In this document: in pieces, positions 36,891 to 46,697 of the stretch
How the letters are laid out: each line of letters starts with the position of its first letter
Position numbering within the stretch: the first letter of the stretch is position 1
NCBI RefSeq assembly: GCF_030758455.1
Contig: NZ_CP132353.1
Coordinates: forward strand, 3,782,001 to 3,846,000
Origin: Erwinia pyri
GTDB taxonomy: Bacteria; Pseudomonadota; Gammaproteobacteria; Enterobacterales; Enterobacteriaceae
Direction: 5' to 3'
DNA length: 64,000 nucleotides
Made by a program: the position numbers and the translations under genes
The notes under the pieces: generated by a model
The model's database searches: none
What the model was told of the DNA's origin: nothing
Seen by the model: the letters and a program-made list of their open reading frames with translations, nothing else

Positions 36891-38813
36891 TCAGTAGCGC
36901 CGTTCCCACTCGCCATCCGCCAGAATCTTGTCCGACTTGCCCATGAAATGACGATAATAAGCGTCGTAGGCCAGCACATTTTTCACGTAGCCGCGCGTTT
37001 CTGAAAACGGGATGGTTTCAATAAAGGCTACCGAATCAATCCGGCCTGCGCTGTTGCCCAGCCAGGTTTTCACCCTGGAAGGCCCGGCGTTATAGGCGGC
37101 GGAAGAGAAAATGCGGTTCTGACCAAACTGCTGATAGACCGACTCCAGATACTGCGTACCAATCTGGATATTGGTTTCCGCATCCAGCAGTTGGCTGCTG
37201 TTACTGTAGCCCGGCAGGCTGTAAACCTTCACCGTGTGCTGTGCGGTAGCGGGCATCACCTGCATCAGACCTGATGCGCCCACCGGCGAACGGGCTTTAG
37301 GATTCCAGGCGCTCTCCTGCCGGGCGATCGCCATCGCATAGCTCACGGGAATGGCTTTACCAACAGCATAACGCTCAAACTGTTCCTGATAGGCGAGCGG
37401 GAAACGCTCTTTGAGGTTATCCCACAATTTGCCGGTAATGGTGGCCTGAACGCTCAGCACCCACCAGTTCTGTTCCCAGGCAAAACGGGCAAGCTGCTGC
37501 TGTTGAATACTCGGTTTACTGGCTACCAGATAGCTCCACTCGGTGCGTGCCAGGTTATCCATCCCCCAGTACATCAGCTCCCGCACGCGAGCGATTTCCG
37601 CGCCCTGCGTCAGGCTGCCCTCTGGTTCAGGCGCTTGATTTATCTGCAATTGGTAATCCTCACCCAGACGCTGCGCGGCCACCATGGGGTAGAATCCCCG
37701 CTCCTGCATCAGCGCATGCAGGATTTTCTGCGCTTCCTCTTTACGCCCCTGCTCCATCAGCAGGTCAGCCTGCCAGTATTGCCACTCATCTTTCTGTTTT
37801 GCTTCAATCGGCAGGCGGGCGATCCAGGTATTGAGTCCGCGACGATCGTTGATCCCCAGCGACATTCTGACTCGCCGTTCAATCAGCGAGGTAGAGCCGC
37901 TGCGCATCACCACATTATCGCGCCAGCGCGCCTGTTCCGACGTCACATCATTCCCCATCAGACGCCAGGCGACAGCTTCACTGAGATCCTGCTGCTCCTG
38001 TTCACTCATCTTTTGCGCAGCGACCAGGGAGGGGATCATTGCCCGCGCATTTTCTGCATCTTCACGCGCTACCCGGGCGAAGGCGAGAGAGGTAGCCTGA
38101 TGGGTAAAATTGGTTGGCCCCACGGCGCGGGCAAAGGTCACCACGTTCTGCGGATTGTTCTGCAAATCCATCACCGCGTTCGCCATCGTCTGGTAATCTT
38201 CCGGCAGCTGTTTAGCGAGGAAATTCACCAGGCTGGTATTCCCCTCTTTCATCGCCAGGCGGATCCGTTCCAGCGTGGTGATAGGCGTTTGCTCACCGGC
38301 AGCCTGCCAGACGTTGAACAGCTTGTCACAGGTGGCGGGCAGCGAGGTTCCGCGCAGCCAGATGGTTTTCGCCCCTTCCCAGGCAACCTGCTGTTGCCCG
38401 GTGGCCCATTTAGCGTAATACCAGTTACAGCGCGCCGAAACGGGCTTAGGCTCCTCCGGGCTGAACACCAGCAATCCCCGCCAGTCTTCACGGCGGGCCA
38501 GTTCATTAACGAAGCGCGTTGAAAGAGAGCGAACCGGCGGCAATGTGGGGTAGCGTTTGATAAAGGCGTTCACCGCCAGACCAGTTTCCTGATCGAGGTG
38601 CTGAGCAAATTCGCGGTATTCAAGATAGGGGTAGAGAGGATAGTCACGCAGCGTGGGCATCAGTTGCGCCACGGTCTCCATCTGATTGCTGTCCCAGGCC
38701 TGTTTGATTTCAAGATAACGACTGCGCTGGGCCTCCAGAGAGTCCGCCTGCGCCATTCCTGTTACGGCCAGTAAACAGGCCCCTGCTGTCCACAACTGCC
38801 ACTTGTCCGCCAT
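36891..38813 (-). CDS. slt: Soluble lytic murein transglycosylase (Slt70)
   Basis: Slt is a periplasmic enzyme that cleaves peptidoglycan glycan strands to 1,6-anhydro-muropeptides. The 640-residue protein has a signal peptide ending 'VTGMAQA', an all-helical superhelical U/L region (about 24-450) and a C-terminal lysozyme-like domain with the catalytic Glu in 'AIARQESAWNPKARSPVGASG' followed by 'LMQVMPATA'. The ATG at 38813 is chosen over a GTG four codons upstream because GGGGAAAG precedes it at good spacing. It marks the edge of the E. coli-like block. Confidence 0.96.
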   Translation of the reverse strand: MADKWQLWTAGACLLAVTGMAQADSLEAQRSRYLEIKQAWDSNQMETVAQLMPTLRDYPLYPYLEYREFAQHLDQETGLAVNAFIKRYPTLPPVRSLSTRFVNELARREDWRGLLVFSPEEPKPVSARCNWYYAKWATGQQQVAWEGAKTIWLRGTSLPATCDKLFNVWQAAGEQTPITTLERIRLAMKEGNTSLVNFLAKQLPEDYQTMANAVMDLQNNPQNVVTFARAVGPTNFTHQATSLAFARVAREDAENARAMIPSLVAAQKMSEQEQQDLSEAVAWRLMGNDVTSEQARWRDNVVMRSGSTSLIERRVRMSLGINDRRGLNTWIARLPIEAKQKDEWQYWQADLLMEQGRKEEAQKILHALMQERGFYPMVAAQRLGEDYQLQINQAPEPEGSLTQGAEIARVRELMYWGMDNLARTEWSYLVASKPSIQQQQLARFAWEQNWWVLSVQATITGKLWDNLKERFPLAYQEQFERYAVGKAIPVSYAMAIARQESAWNPKARSPVGASGLMQVMPATAQHTVKVYSLPGYSNSSQLLDAETNIQIGTQYLESVYQQFGQNRIFSSAAYNAGPSRVKTWLGNSAGRIDSVAFIETIPFSETRGYVKNVLAYDAYYRHFMGKSDKILADGEWERRY

Positions 38814-39135
38814 GACTTTCCCCACGTTACCGCCTCTCTTTATCCTGAACTTACCGAAAAACCTCCTTCATGCTAACCAGGCTTACGCACTCCTGCACGG
38901 TTCTGCACAAAAATTTACTTAACTGCGGCCTTTTAAAATGCATTTATGCAGCAAATGTTGCTTTTATTTGTCTGACCTGACTCCCTATCGCCCCTTTTTT
39001 GTTCATTCGCTGCCCGCTCAACGTGCACGCTTTCAGAGCCACTAATAATAAATTCATTAAATACAGTGCATTACCATTATGGCACAGCTTTTGCTGTAGT
39101 GAATTCAATCTTGTATACCAGATGGAATTCAACTC
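38814..39135. other. Divergent control region of slt and the urea operon
   Basis: A 322-bp gap with no gene. Its right end holds the sigma-54 promoter listed separately. Upstream at about 38890-38907 there are three spaced GCAC motifs (GCACTCCTGCACGGTTCTGC), weakly like NtrC half-sites but not a clean palindrome. No guanidine riboswitch fold was seen. Confidence 0.4.
39080..39095 (+). promoter_or_regulatory. Sigma-54 promoter of the urea amidolyase operon
   Basis: TGGCAC-AGCTT-TTGCT is an exact match to the -24/-12 consensus TGGCAC-N5-TTGCW. It would start transcription near 39106, 30 bp before the allophanate hydrolase ATG. Sigma-54 control fits a nitrogen-scavenging operon driven by NtrC or a dedicated activator. 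Confidence 0.8.
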
Positions 39136-40938
39136 ATGGCCCTGACCACCGGATTCACCCTTAGCGACTGGCAGCAGCATTATCAGCAGCACCCGGACGC
39201 CGTTCTCGCCACACTGGAAAGCGTGCTGGACGGTCTCTCTACGGAGGATAACGCCTGGATCTACCTCGCCACTCCGGCGCAAATCCGCGCCCAGGTGGAA
39301 CCGTTGCTGGCGGCCTGGCATCAGGACCCGTCGTCGCTGCCGCTGTTTGGCGTGCCGTTTGCCGTCAAGGACAACATCGATGTTGCGGGCTGGCCGACTA
39401 CCGCAGCCTGCCCTGCCTTCTCTCATGAAGCTGCCGCTGACGCCACCGCCGTTGCCAATCTCAAGGCCGCCGGTGCGGTGGTAATAGGTAAAACTAACCT
39501 CGACCAGTACGCCACCGGGCTGGTCGGCACGCGATCTCCGTTTGGTGCGGTGAAAAATACCTTTAATCCTGACTACGTCAGTGGCGGTTCCAGTTCCGGC
39601 TCCGCCTCCGTTACCGCACGCGGGTTAGTCTGCTTTGCGCTGGGAACGGATACCGCAGGATCGGGGCGCGTTCCGGCTGGCTTTAACAATATCGTTGGCC
39701 TGAAGCCGACCAAAGGGTGGTTATCCGCCACTGGCGTGGTGCCCGCCTGTCGCCTTAACGACACCATCTCTCTGTTTGCCCTGACCGTTGAAGATGCCTT
39801 TCTCGCTGCAAGCTGCGCAGGTGGTTATGACGCCAGCGATGCCTACTCACGCAGTAATCCGGGCCTGGCCCCCGCGGCTTTACCCGCCGCGCCAAGTCTG
39901 GCCGTGCCCGCCACGCTGGAATTTTATGGCGATGCGCAGGCCGAGGCTGCCTGGGAAAAAGCTGTCGCCGCGCTGCAGGCTACTGGCGCCACGCTGCACC
40001 CCATCGACTTCTCTGCGTTCCATCAGCTGGCCGAACAGCTCTATTACGGCCCCTGGGTTGCCGAACGTACCGTTGCGGTGGGCGACATGCTGGATCGCCC
40101 GGAAGAGATGGATCCGGTGGTGCACGGCATCGTTGCCAGCGGCAATAACTACAGCGCGGTCGATGCTTACAAAGCGGAATATCTGCGTGCGGAACTGACC
40201 CGCCAGATCCAGCAGACGCTCAGCCAGTTTGATGCGCTGGTGGTGCCCACCTCGCCCACCATCCATACGCTGGAAGAGATGAAGCAGGAGCCGGTGCGCT
40301 TTAACTCCCAGTTTGGCACTTATACCAATTTCACCAACCTGGCGGATTTGTCCGCGCTGGCGCTGCCCGGCCCGTTCCGTGAGGACGGCTTACCGGCGGG
40401 GATCACCCTGATTGCTCCCGCCTGGTATGACCGCGCGCTGGCCACTTTCGGCCAACGCTGGCAGGCCAGCCAGGCGCTGAGCCTGGGCGCGACGGGCAAG
40501 GGGACTCCCGCCGCTCATGCAGCCCTGCCCCCCTCTTCTCTGCATGTGCGCGTGGCGGTAGTGGGCGCTCATCTGACCGGCATGCCGCTGAACCACCAGC
40601 TCACCAGCCGTGATGCGGTGCTGGTTGAAGAGACCACCACCGCAGCCTGCTACCGCCTCTACGCCCTGGCTAATACCAAACCACCGAAGCCTGGCCTGGC
40701 GAAAGGCAGCGACGGCGCGGCAATCACCGTTGAGCTGTGGGATATCCCGCTGGCGCGCTTTGGCGAATTTGTTGCGGAGATCCCGGCCCCGCTGGGGATC
40801 GGCACGCTGGCGCTGGCCGACGGCCGCCAGGTGAAAGGCTTTATCTGTGAACCCGCCGTGCTGGCTGAGGCGACTGACATCACTGACTTTGGCGGCTGGC
40901 GTAACTGGCTGGCGCGCAAGGAGACCCCGAATGTTTAA
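39136..40938 (+). CDS. atzF: Allophanate hydrolase
   Basis: AtzF hydrolyses allophanate, the product of urea carboxylase, to ammonia and CO2. It has 600 residues. The amidase-signature domain (about 1-440) shows the Ser-cisSer-Lys triad: Lys78 in 'FAVKDNID', the cis-Ser at 152 in GGSSSGSA, and the nucleophile Ser176 in 'GTDTAGSGRVPAG'. The 74- and 24-residue spacings equal those of known AtzF enzymes. A C-terminal allophanate-hydrolase domain (about 465-595) follows. Its stop overlaps the urea carboxylase start by 8 bp, so the two are translationally coupled; together they equal the fused urea amidolyase of yeast. Confidence 0.95.
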   Translation: MALTTGFTLSDWQQHYQQHPDAVLATLESVLDGLSTEDNAWIYLATPAQIRAQVEPLLAAWHQDPSSLPLFGVPFAVKDNIDVAGWPTTAACPAFSHEAAADATAVANLKAAGAVVIGKTNLDQYATGLVGTRSPFGAVKNTFNPDYVSGGSSSGSASVTARGLVCFALGTDTAGSGRVPAGFNNIVGLKPTKGWLSATGVVPACRLNDTISLFALTVEDAFLAASCAGGYDASDAYSRSNPGLAPAALPAAPSLAVPATLEFYGDAQAEAAWEKAVAALQATGATLHPIDFSAFHQLAEQLYYGPWVAERTVAVGDMLDRPEEMDPVVHGIVASGNNYSAVDAYKAEYLRAELTRQIQQTLSQFDALVVPTSPTIHTLEEMKQEPVRFNSQFGTYTNFTNLADLSALALPGPFREDGLPAGITLIAPAWYDRALATFGQRWQASQALSLGATGKGTPAAHAALPPSSLHVRVAVVGAHLTGMPLNHQLTSRDAVLVEETTTAACYRLYALANTKPPKPGLAKGSDGAAITVELWDIPLARFGEFVAEIPAPLGIGTLALADGRQVKGFICEPAVLAEATDITDFGGWRNWLARKETPNV

Positions 40939-43900
40939 TACCGTTCTGATCGCCAACCGTGGCGAAATCGCCTGCCGGGCTATTCGTACCCTGAAACGTC
41001 TGGGGATTACCAGCGTGGCCGTCTACTCCGCAGCTGACAAAAATGCGCAGCATGTGAAAGATGCCGACATTGCCATCGCACTGGGAGGCGAAAAAGCCAG
41101 CGACAGCTATCTGCGCATCGATAAAATTCTGGCCGCGGCCCAAGAGACCGGCGCAGAGGCGATCTGGCCCGGCTATGGCTTCCTGTCAGAAAGCCTGCCG
41201 TTCGCCGCCGCCTGTGAGGAAGCGGGCATCGTTTTCGTGGGGCCAACGGCCCACCAGATTGGGGAGTTTGGCCTTAAGCATCGCGCGCGTGAGCTGGCCG
41301 CGGCGGCAGATGTGCCGATGACGCCAGGCACGCCGCTGCTCAACTCTCTTGAAGAGGCGCTTGGCGCGGCCGACACCATCGGCTATCCGGTGATGCTGAA
41401 AAGCACCGCGGGCGGCGGCGGCATTGGCCTGACGCGCTGCGCGGATGCAGAGGCGCTGCGCAACGCCTGGGAAAGCGTGCGCCGCCTTGGCGAACAGTTC
41501 TTCAGCGATGCTGGCGTCTTCCTGGAGCGCTGTATCGATCGTGCCCGCCATGTGGAAGTGCAGATCTTTGGCGACGGCAAAGGCAGGGTCATTGCTCTGG
41601 GCGAGCGTGACTGCTCGCTGCAACGCCGTAACCAGAAAGTGGTGGAGGAAACCCCTGCGCCACAGCTGCCGCAGGCGACTCGCGAGGCGCTTCTGGCCTC
41701 TGCCGTGAAGCTGGGCGAGCTGGTCAGCTACCGCAGCGCAGGTACCGTAGAATATATCTATGACGCTGAACGCGATGAGTTTTACTTTCTGGAGGTGAAT
41801 ACCCGCCTACAGGTTGAACACCCGGTAACGGAGTGCGTGACCGGGCTGGATCTGGTGGAGTGCATGCTGCGGGTTGCCGCAGACGAAGAACCAGATTGGT
41901 CCCGGCTGACGCAGGCCCCTCAGGGCGCCTCCATTGAAGTGCGTATCTATGCGGAAGATCCGCTGAAGAACTTCCAGCCAAGCCCGGGCGTGCTGACCGA
42001 AGTCTGCTTCCCGGACAACGTGCGCGTCGATGGCTGGATCGATACCGGTACAGAAGTCTCCGCCTTCTACGACCCGATGATCGCCAAACTGATCGTGCAC
42101 GCGGAAAATCGCGAAGCCGCGCTTCTGAAGATGCAGCAGGCGCTGAGCGAAACGCGCCTGCACGGTATCGCCACAAACCTGGATTATCTGCGTCAGATTG
42201 TGGCAACTGAAGCTTTCCGCACGGGTAAAGTCTGGACGCGCATGCTGGACAGCTTTACGCCGCTCTCACCCGTAGTTGAGGTCCTACAGCCCGGCACCTG
42301 GAGCAGCATTCAGGATTACCCTGGCCGCCTGGGCTACTGGGATATTGGCGTGCCGCCCTCTGGCCCGATGGATGATTTTGCTTTCCGTCTGGCAAACCGC
42401 ATTGTGGGCAACGCCGAAGAGGCCGCAGGGCTGGAATTTACGCTACAGGGGCCAACGCTGCGTTTCCACAGCGACACGCTGATTGCCCTGACCGGGGCTG
42501 AATGCCCTGCCGCGCTGGATGGCGAGAGCGTGGCTTACTGGCAGCCGGTTGCCGTAAAAGCGGGTCAGACGCTGACGCTGGGCCGTGCCCTGATGGGCTG
42601 CCGGACCTACCTGGCGGTGCGCAACGGGTTTGACGTGCCGGAATATCTGGGCAGCCGTTCAACCTTTGCGCTGGGACAGTTTGGCGGCCACGCCGGACGC
42701 ACCCTGCGCGTTGCGGACATGCTGGCCATCTCTCAGCCAGCGCTGCCGGCCTGTACCACGCCCGCGCCGGTCAGTGAACCGCAGGCCGTTGATGCTTCGC
42801 TGGTGCCGCGCTATGGCGATGAGTGGAAGATCGGCGTGCTCTACGGGCCACACGGCGCGCCAGACTTCTTTACCCAACAATCCATCGACGAATTCTTTGC
42901 CGCTGAATGGCAGGTCCACTACAACTCCAACCGCCTGGGCGTTCGCCTTGTCGGGCCGAAACCAGGCTGGACGCGCGCCAACGGCGGCGAAGCGGGGCTG
43001 CACCCTTCCAACGTTCACGACTGTGAATATGCCATCGGCGCGGTGAATTTTACCGGCGATTTCCCGGTGATCCTCACCCGCGACGGACCAAGCCTGGGCG
43101 GCTTTGTCTGTCCGGTGACTATCGCCAAAGCTGAATTGTGGAAAGTCGGCCAGGTTAAACCAGGTGACCGCATTCGTTTCCAACCGATCAGTTTCGAGGA
43201 AGCGCACGCGCTGGAGCAGGCGCAGGCGAAAAGCGTGGAGAAGCTGCACGCCACCACGCTGCCCGCTTACGAGGTGCCCTCGCTGGCGGAAACCGAACAG
43301 GGTTCAGCAACCGTGCTGGCGGCCATTAAAGCCACTCCCCTCACCCCTACCGCCGTTTACCGCCAGGCGGGCGATAACTACATCCTGATGGAATATGGCG
43401 ACAACGTGCTGGATCTGGCGCTGCGCCTGCGCGTGCACCTGTTGATGACGGCACTGCGCGAAACCGGCCAGCCGGGGATTGAGGAGCTGTCGCCGGGCGT
43501 GCGTTCGCTGCAAATTCGCTACGACAGCCGCATTCTCAGCCAGAAACAGCTGCTGGCCCTGCTGCTTACCCTGGAGAAAGAGCTGGGTGACGTCAGCCAG
43601 ATGAAGGTGCCCTCGCGCATTGTGCATATGCCGATGGCATTTGAAGACAGCGCCACGCTGGGTGCGGTAGAGCGTTACCAGCAGACGGTGCGGGCAAACG
43701 CGCCGTGGTTGCCGAACAACGTTGATTTTATCCAGCGAATCAACGGACTGAGCAGCCGCGAAGAGGTCCGGCAGACGATTTTTGACGCCAGCTATCTGAT
43801 CCTGGGCCTGGGCGACGTTTATCTCGGCGCACCGTGCGCGGTGCCTGTCGATCCCCGCCACCGCCTGCTGAGTTCGAAATATAACCCGGCACGAACCTTT

Positions 43901-44548
43901 ACCGCAGAGGGAACGGTCGGCATTGGCGGCATGTATATGTGCATCTATGGCATGGACTCTCCTGGCGGCTATCAGTTGGTTGGGCGGACATTGCCAATCT
44001 GGAACAAATTCCTGAAAAACGAGCAGTTTGCCGCCAGCGAGCCCTGGCTGCTGCACTTCTTCGATCAGGTTCGCTTCTACCCGGTCAGCGAAGCGGAGCT
44101 GGAGGTCCTGCGCGAAGATTTCCGCGAGGGCCGCGCCACTATCACCATTGAAGAGACGGTGTTCGATTTCGCCGAACATACGCGCTTCCTCAGCGAAAAT
44201 GCCGGCTCTATTGCTGAATTCCGCGCCAGCCAGGCCACCGCCTTTGAGGCTGAAGTGGCGCTGTGGGCGCAGGAGGAGGAAGGCGCCCCATTGACCAGCG
44301 AAGAGACATTGCAGCCGCAAGAAGCTGACGATGACGCGCTGCAGGTCAGTGCGGACCTGAATGGCAACATCTGGAAAGTGCTGGTGAAACCGGGCGATCT
44401 GGTGGCTGCTGGCGATCCGGTGATTATCGTGGAAGCGATGAAAATGGAGCTGGTTGTCCATGCCCCTCAGGCGGGACGGGTGAAGCGTATCGCCTGCCAG
44501 CCTGGCCGCGCCGTCAGCCCGGGTGATGCCCTGCTGTGGCTGGAATAA
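40931..44548 (+). CDS. uca: Urea carboxylase (biotin-dependent)
   Basis: This enzyme carboxylates urea to allophanate with ATP, bicarbonate and biotin. The 1205-residue protein shows: a biotin carboxylase/ATP-grasp domain (1-450, start MFNTVLIANRGEIACRAI, 'KSTAGGGGIGL'), a KipA/AHS2-like carboxyltransferase half (about 475-780, 'SSIQDYPGRLGYWDIG'), a KipI/AHS1-like half (about 820-1040), and a biotinyl domain with the target Lys1171 in VEAMKMELVV. The start at 40931 follows AAGGAG. Some homologues are guanidine carboxylases; here the absence of the associated deiminase-type genes and the presence of Urt transport favour urea. Confidence 0.93.
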   Translation: MFNTVLIANRGEIACRAIRTLKRLGITSVAVYSAADKNAQHVKDADIAIALGGEKASDSYLRIDKILAAAQETGAEAIWPGYGFLSESLPFAAACEEAGIVFVGPTAHQIGEFGLKHRARELAAAADVPMTPGTPLLNSLEEALGAADTIGYPVMLKSTAGGGGIGLTRCADAEALRNAWESVRRLGEQFFSDAGVFLERCIDRARHVEVQIFGDGKGRVIALGERDCSLQRRNQKVVEETPAPQLPQATREALLASAVKLGELVSYRSAGTVEYIYDAERDEFYFLEVNTRLQVEHPVTECVTGLDLVECMLRVAADEEPDWSRLTQAPQGASIEVRIYAEDPLKNFQPSPGVLTEVCFPDNVRVDGWIDTGTEVSAFYDPMIAKLIVHAENREAALLKMQQALSETRLHGIATNLDYLRQIVATEAFRTGKVWTRMLDSFTPLSPVVEVLQPGTWSSIQDYPGRLGYWDIGVPPSGPMDDFAFRLANRIVGNAEEAAGLEFTLQGPTLRFHSDTLIALTGAECPAALDGESVAYWQPVAVKAGQTLTLGRALMGCRTYLAVRNGFDVPEYLGSRSTFALGQFGGHAGRTLRVADMLAISQPALPACTTPAPVSEPQAVDASLVPRYGDEWKIGVLYGPHGAPDFFTQQSIDEFFAAEWQVHYNSNRLGVRLVGPKPGWTRANGGEAGLHPSNVHDCEYAIGAVNFTGDFPVILTRDGPSLGGFVCPVTIAKAELWKVGQVKPGDRIRFQPISFEEAHALEQAQAKSVEKLHATTLPAYEVPSLAETEQGSATVLAAIKATPLTPTAVYRQAGDNYILMEYGDNVLDLALRLRVHLLMTALRETGQPGIEELSPGVRSLQIRYDSRILSQKQLLALLLTLEKELGDVSQMKVPSRIVHMPMAFEDSATLGAVERYQQTVRANAPWLPNNVDFIQRINGLSSREEVRQTIFDASYLILGLGDVYLGAPCAVPVDPRHRLLSSKYNPARTFTAEGTVGIGGMYMCIYGMDSPGGYQLVGRTLPIWNKFLKNEQFAASEPWLLHFFDQVRFYPVSEAELEVLREDFREGRATITIEETVFDFAEHTRFLSENAGSIAEFRASQATAFEAEVALWAQEEEGAPLTSEETLQPQEADDDALQVSADLNGNIWKVLVKPGDLVAAGDPVIIVEAMKMELVVHAPQAGRVKRIACQPGRAVSPGDALLWLE

Positions 44549-44558
44549 AGGAGGCAGA

Positions 44559-45269
44559 ATGCAGGAACTTCACGCCAGACGCGGCAGGGCCAGACCGGAA
44601 GCACTGGCCGGAAAGGTCTACCAGACGATCAAAAACGACATTTTCGACTTTCGCCTGATGCCGGGCGACCGCTTCAGCGAAAGCGAAATGGCCGAACGTA
44701 TGGATGTCAGCCGCACGCCGGTGCGGCAGGCCCTGTTCTGGCTGGAGCGGGAGGGCTATGTCGAAGTCTATTTTCGCAGCGGCTGGCAGGTTCGCCAGTT
44801 CGACTTTGAATATTTTGAAGAGCTTTACGATTTGCGGATCGTGCTGGAGTGCGAAGCGGTACGCCGCCTCTGCAGCATGCCGCCGGGGCGTGCCAGCGAG
44901 TTGCTGAGCGACCTGCAGCTTTTCTGGGCAGAGGCGCCGCGCCTGGAGGACGGCAAGGCGGTGTCACTGCAGGATGAAGCCTTCCATATGGCGCTGGTTG
45001 CCGCCGCAGGCAACAGCGAAATGGCGCGCATTCATGCCGAGCTGACGGAAAAAATTCGTATCATCCGCCGCCTCGACTTCACCCGCGAGGAGCGGATTGA
45101 CGCGACCTATAACGAGCACGCCCGGATTTTGCTGGCGGTTCTGCATCAACACGCTGAGGAGGCCCAGCGCATTCTGACCGACCACATCTCTGTGAGTAAA
45201 GCCGAGGTCAGAAAGATCACATTACACAGGCTGCAGCAGGCAAGACTTCAACCGGATTCACCAACATAA
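44559..45269 (+). CDS. GntR-family regulator (FCD/FadR type)
   Basis: A 236-residue regulator with an N-terminal winged helix (about 15-80, 'SESEMAERMDVSRTPVRQALFWLEREG') and an all-helical FCD ligand domain ('DLRIVLECEAVRRL', 'DEAFHMALVAAAGN', 'HARILLAVLHQHAEEAQRILTDHI' are the usual metal/ligand blocks). It lies 10 bp after urea carboxylase and 25 bp before urtA, inside the operon, so it probably controls urea use; the ligand is unknown. The start at 44559 follows AAAGGAGG. Confidence 0.88.
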   Translation: MQELHARRGRARPEALAGKVYQTIKNDIFDFRLMPGDRFSESEMAERMDVSRTPVRQALFWLEREGYVEVYFRSGWQVRQFDFEYFEELYDLRIVLECEAVRRLCSMPPGRASELLSDLQLFWAEAPRLEDGKAVSLQDEAFHMALVAAAGNSEMARIHAELTEKIRIIRRLDFTREERIDATYNEHARILLAVLHQHAEEAQRILTDHISVSKAEVRKITLHRLQQARLQPDSPT

Positions 45270-45294
45270 CCAGTAAAACTCAGGAGTTCGCCAG

Positions 45295-46563
45295 ATGAAA
45301 AGACGTTCATTGCTCAAGGTTTTTGCTCTCTCCGCTACGGTTGTCAGTATGGGTTTAGCCTGGGGCGCGCAGGCTGCGGATACCATTAAAGTCGGGATCC
45401 TCTCCTCGCTCTCCGGCACGATGGCGATTTCCGAAACGCCGCTGAAAGACGTGGCGCTGATGACCATTGATGATATCAATGCCAAAGGGGGCGTGCTGGG
45501 CAAAAAGCTGGAGCCGGTGGTGGTGGATCCCGCCTCCAACTGGCCGCTGTTCGCGGAGAAAGCGCGCCAGCTGCTGACGCAGGACAAAGCCGCCGTGGTG
45601 TTTGGCTGCTGGACCTCTGTTTCCCGTAAATCGGTGCTGCCGGTGTTTGAAGAGCTGAACGGCCTGCTCTTCTATCCGGTGCAATATGAAGGGGAAGAGA
45701 TGTCGCCAAACGTGTTCTATACCGGCGCGGCGCCCAACCAGCAGGCGATTCCGGCAGTGGAGTATCTGATGAGCGAAGATGGCGGCAGCGCTAAGCGCTT
45801 CTTCCTGCTGGGCACCGACTACGTCTATCCGCGTACCACCAATAAAATCCTGCGTGCTTTCCTGCACTCAAAAGGGGTGAAGGATAGCGATATCGAAGAG
45901 GTGTACACGCCGTTTGGCTACAGCGATTACCAGACTATCGTGTCAAACATCAAAAAATTCTCGGCTGGCGGCAAAACGGCGGTGATCTCCACCATCAACG
46001 GGGACTCCAACGTACCCTTCTACAAAGAGCTGGCGAACCAGGGCCTCAAAGCCACGGATGTGCCGGTCGTGGCCTTCTCCGTGGGTGAAGAGGAGCTGCG
46101 CGGCATTGATACCAAACCGCTGGTAGGCAACCTGGCCGCGTGGAACTACTTCGAATCGGTTGATAACCCGGTCAACAAGCAGTTCGTTGCCGACTACCGC
46201 GCTTACGCTAAGTCGCACAACCTGCCGAACGCCGCCACTGCGGTGACCAACGACCCGATGGAGGCCACCTATGTCGGCATCCATATGTGGGCGCAAGCGG
46301 TAGAGAAAGCGGGCACCACCGACGTGGATAAAGTGCGTGCGGCGATGGCGGGACAAACCTTCAAAGCGCCGGATGGCTTCACTCTGACCATGGATAACAC
46401 TAACCATCACCTGCATAAGCCAGTAATGATTGGCGAAATCGAAGAGAACGGTCAGTTCAACGTGGTCTGGCAGACCGACAAACCGGTTCGCGCCCAGCCG
46501 TGGAGCCCGTACATTGCCGGTAATGACAAAAAGCCCGATCACCCGGTGAAATCGACGCAGTAA
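45295..46563 (+). CDS. urtA: Urea ABC transporter, periplasmic substrate-binding protein
   Basis: UrtA captures urea in the periplasm for the UrtBCDE permease. The 422-residue protein belongs to the branched-chain amino-acid-type binding proteins. Its leader MKRRSLLKVFALSATVVSMG has a twin arginine (RRSLLK), so Tat export is possible; the mature start is 'ADTIKVGILSSLSGTMAISE'. 'FGCWTSVSRKSVLPVFEELNGLLFYPVQYEGEE' is the UrtA-type ligand region. AGGAG precedes the start. It heads the urtABCDE part of the operon. Confidence 0.93.
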   Translation: MKRRSLLKVFALSATVVSMGLAWGAQAADTIKVGILSSLSGTMAISETPLKDVALMTIDDINAKGGVLGKKLEPVVVDPASNWPLFAEKARQLLTQDKAAVVFGCWTSVSRKSVLPVFEELNGLLFYPVQYEGEEMSPNVFYTGAAPNQQAIPAVEYLMSEDGGSAKRFFLLGTDYVYPRTTNKILRAFLHSKGVKDSDIEEVYTPFGYSDYQTIVSNIKKFSAGGKTAVISTINGDSNVPFYKELANQGLKATDVPVVAFSVGEEELRGIDTKPLVGNLAAWNYFESVDNPVNKQFVADYRAYAKSHNLPNAATAVTNDPMEATYVGIHMWAQAVEKAGTTDVDKVRAAMAGQTFKAPDGFTLTMDNTNHHLHKPVMIGEIEENGQFNVVWQTDKPVRAQPWSPYIAGNDKKPDHPVKSTQ

Positions 46564-46571
46564 TCCCTCTG

Positions 46572-46595
46572 ACGGGCGGCCTCTTTGCCGCCTGT
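46572..46595 (+). promoter_or_regulatory. Hairpin after urtA
   Basis: GGCGGC-CTCTTT-GCCGCC with three further outer pairs lies 9 bp after urtA; there is no T-run. Such hairpins after binding-protein genes often stabilise the 3' end or cause partial termination, giving more binding protein than permease. A second hairpin GGGCC/GGCCC lies near 46645-46665. Confidence 0.45.
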
Positions 46596-46697
46596 TCAGG
46601 CACGCGCCGGGCGAAAGTATCCGCCCGTGTGGGTTAACTCTGTAGGGGCCGATATGCCGGCCCGTTTCCTGCAACCCTGAGATGGACGGGCATTGCG

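Noticed and set aside
37503-38522. 339-residue open frame opposite slt
   Set aside because: Antisense shadow of slt, which has full motifs and a signal peptide.
38890-38907. NtrC binding site before the urea operon
   Set aside because: Only repeated GCAC motifs in direct orientation; the palindromic form expected for NtrC is missing.
38814-39135. Guanidine (ykkC) riboswitch before the urea carboxylase operon
   Set aside because: Looked for because many carboxylases of this family use guanidine; no matching conserved motif or terminator-linked fold was seen.
43304-44461. 385-residue open frame opposite urea carboxylase
   Set aside because: Antisense shadow; composition (many His, Gln, Arg) is typical of reversed G/C-rich coding DNA.
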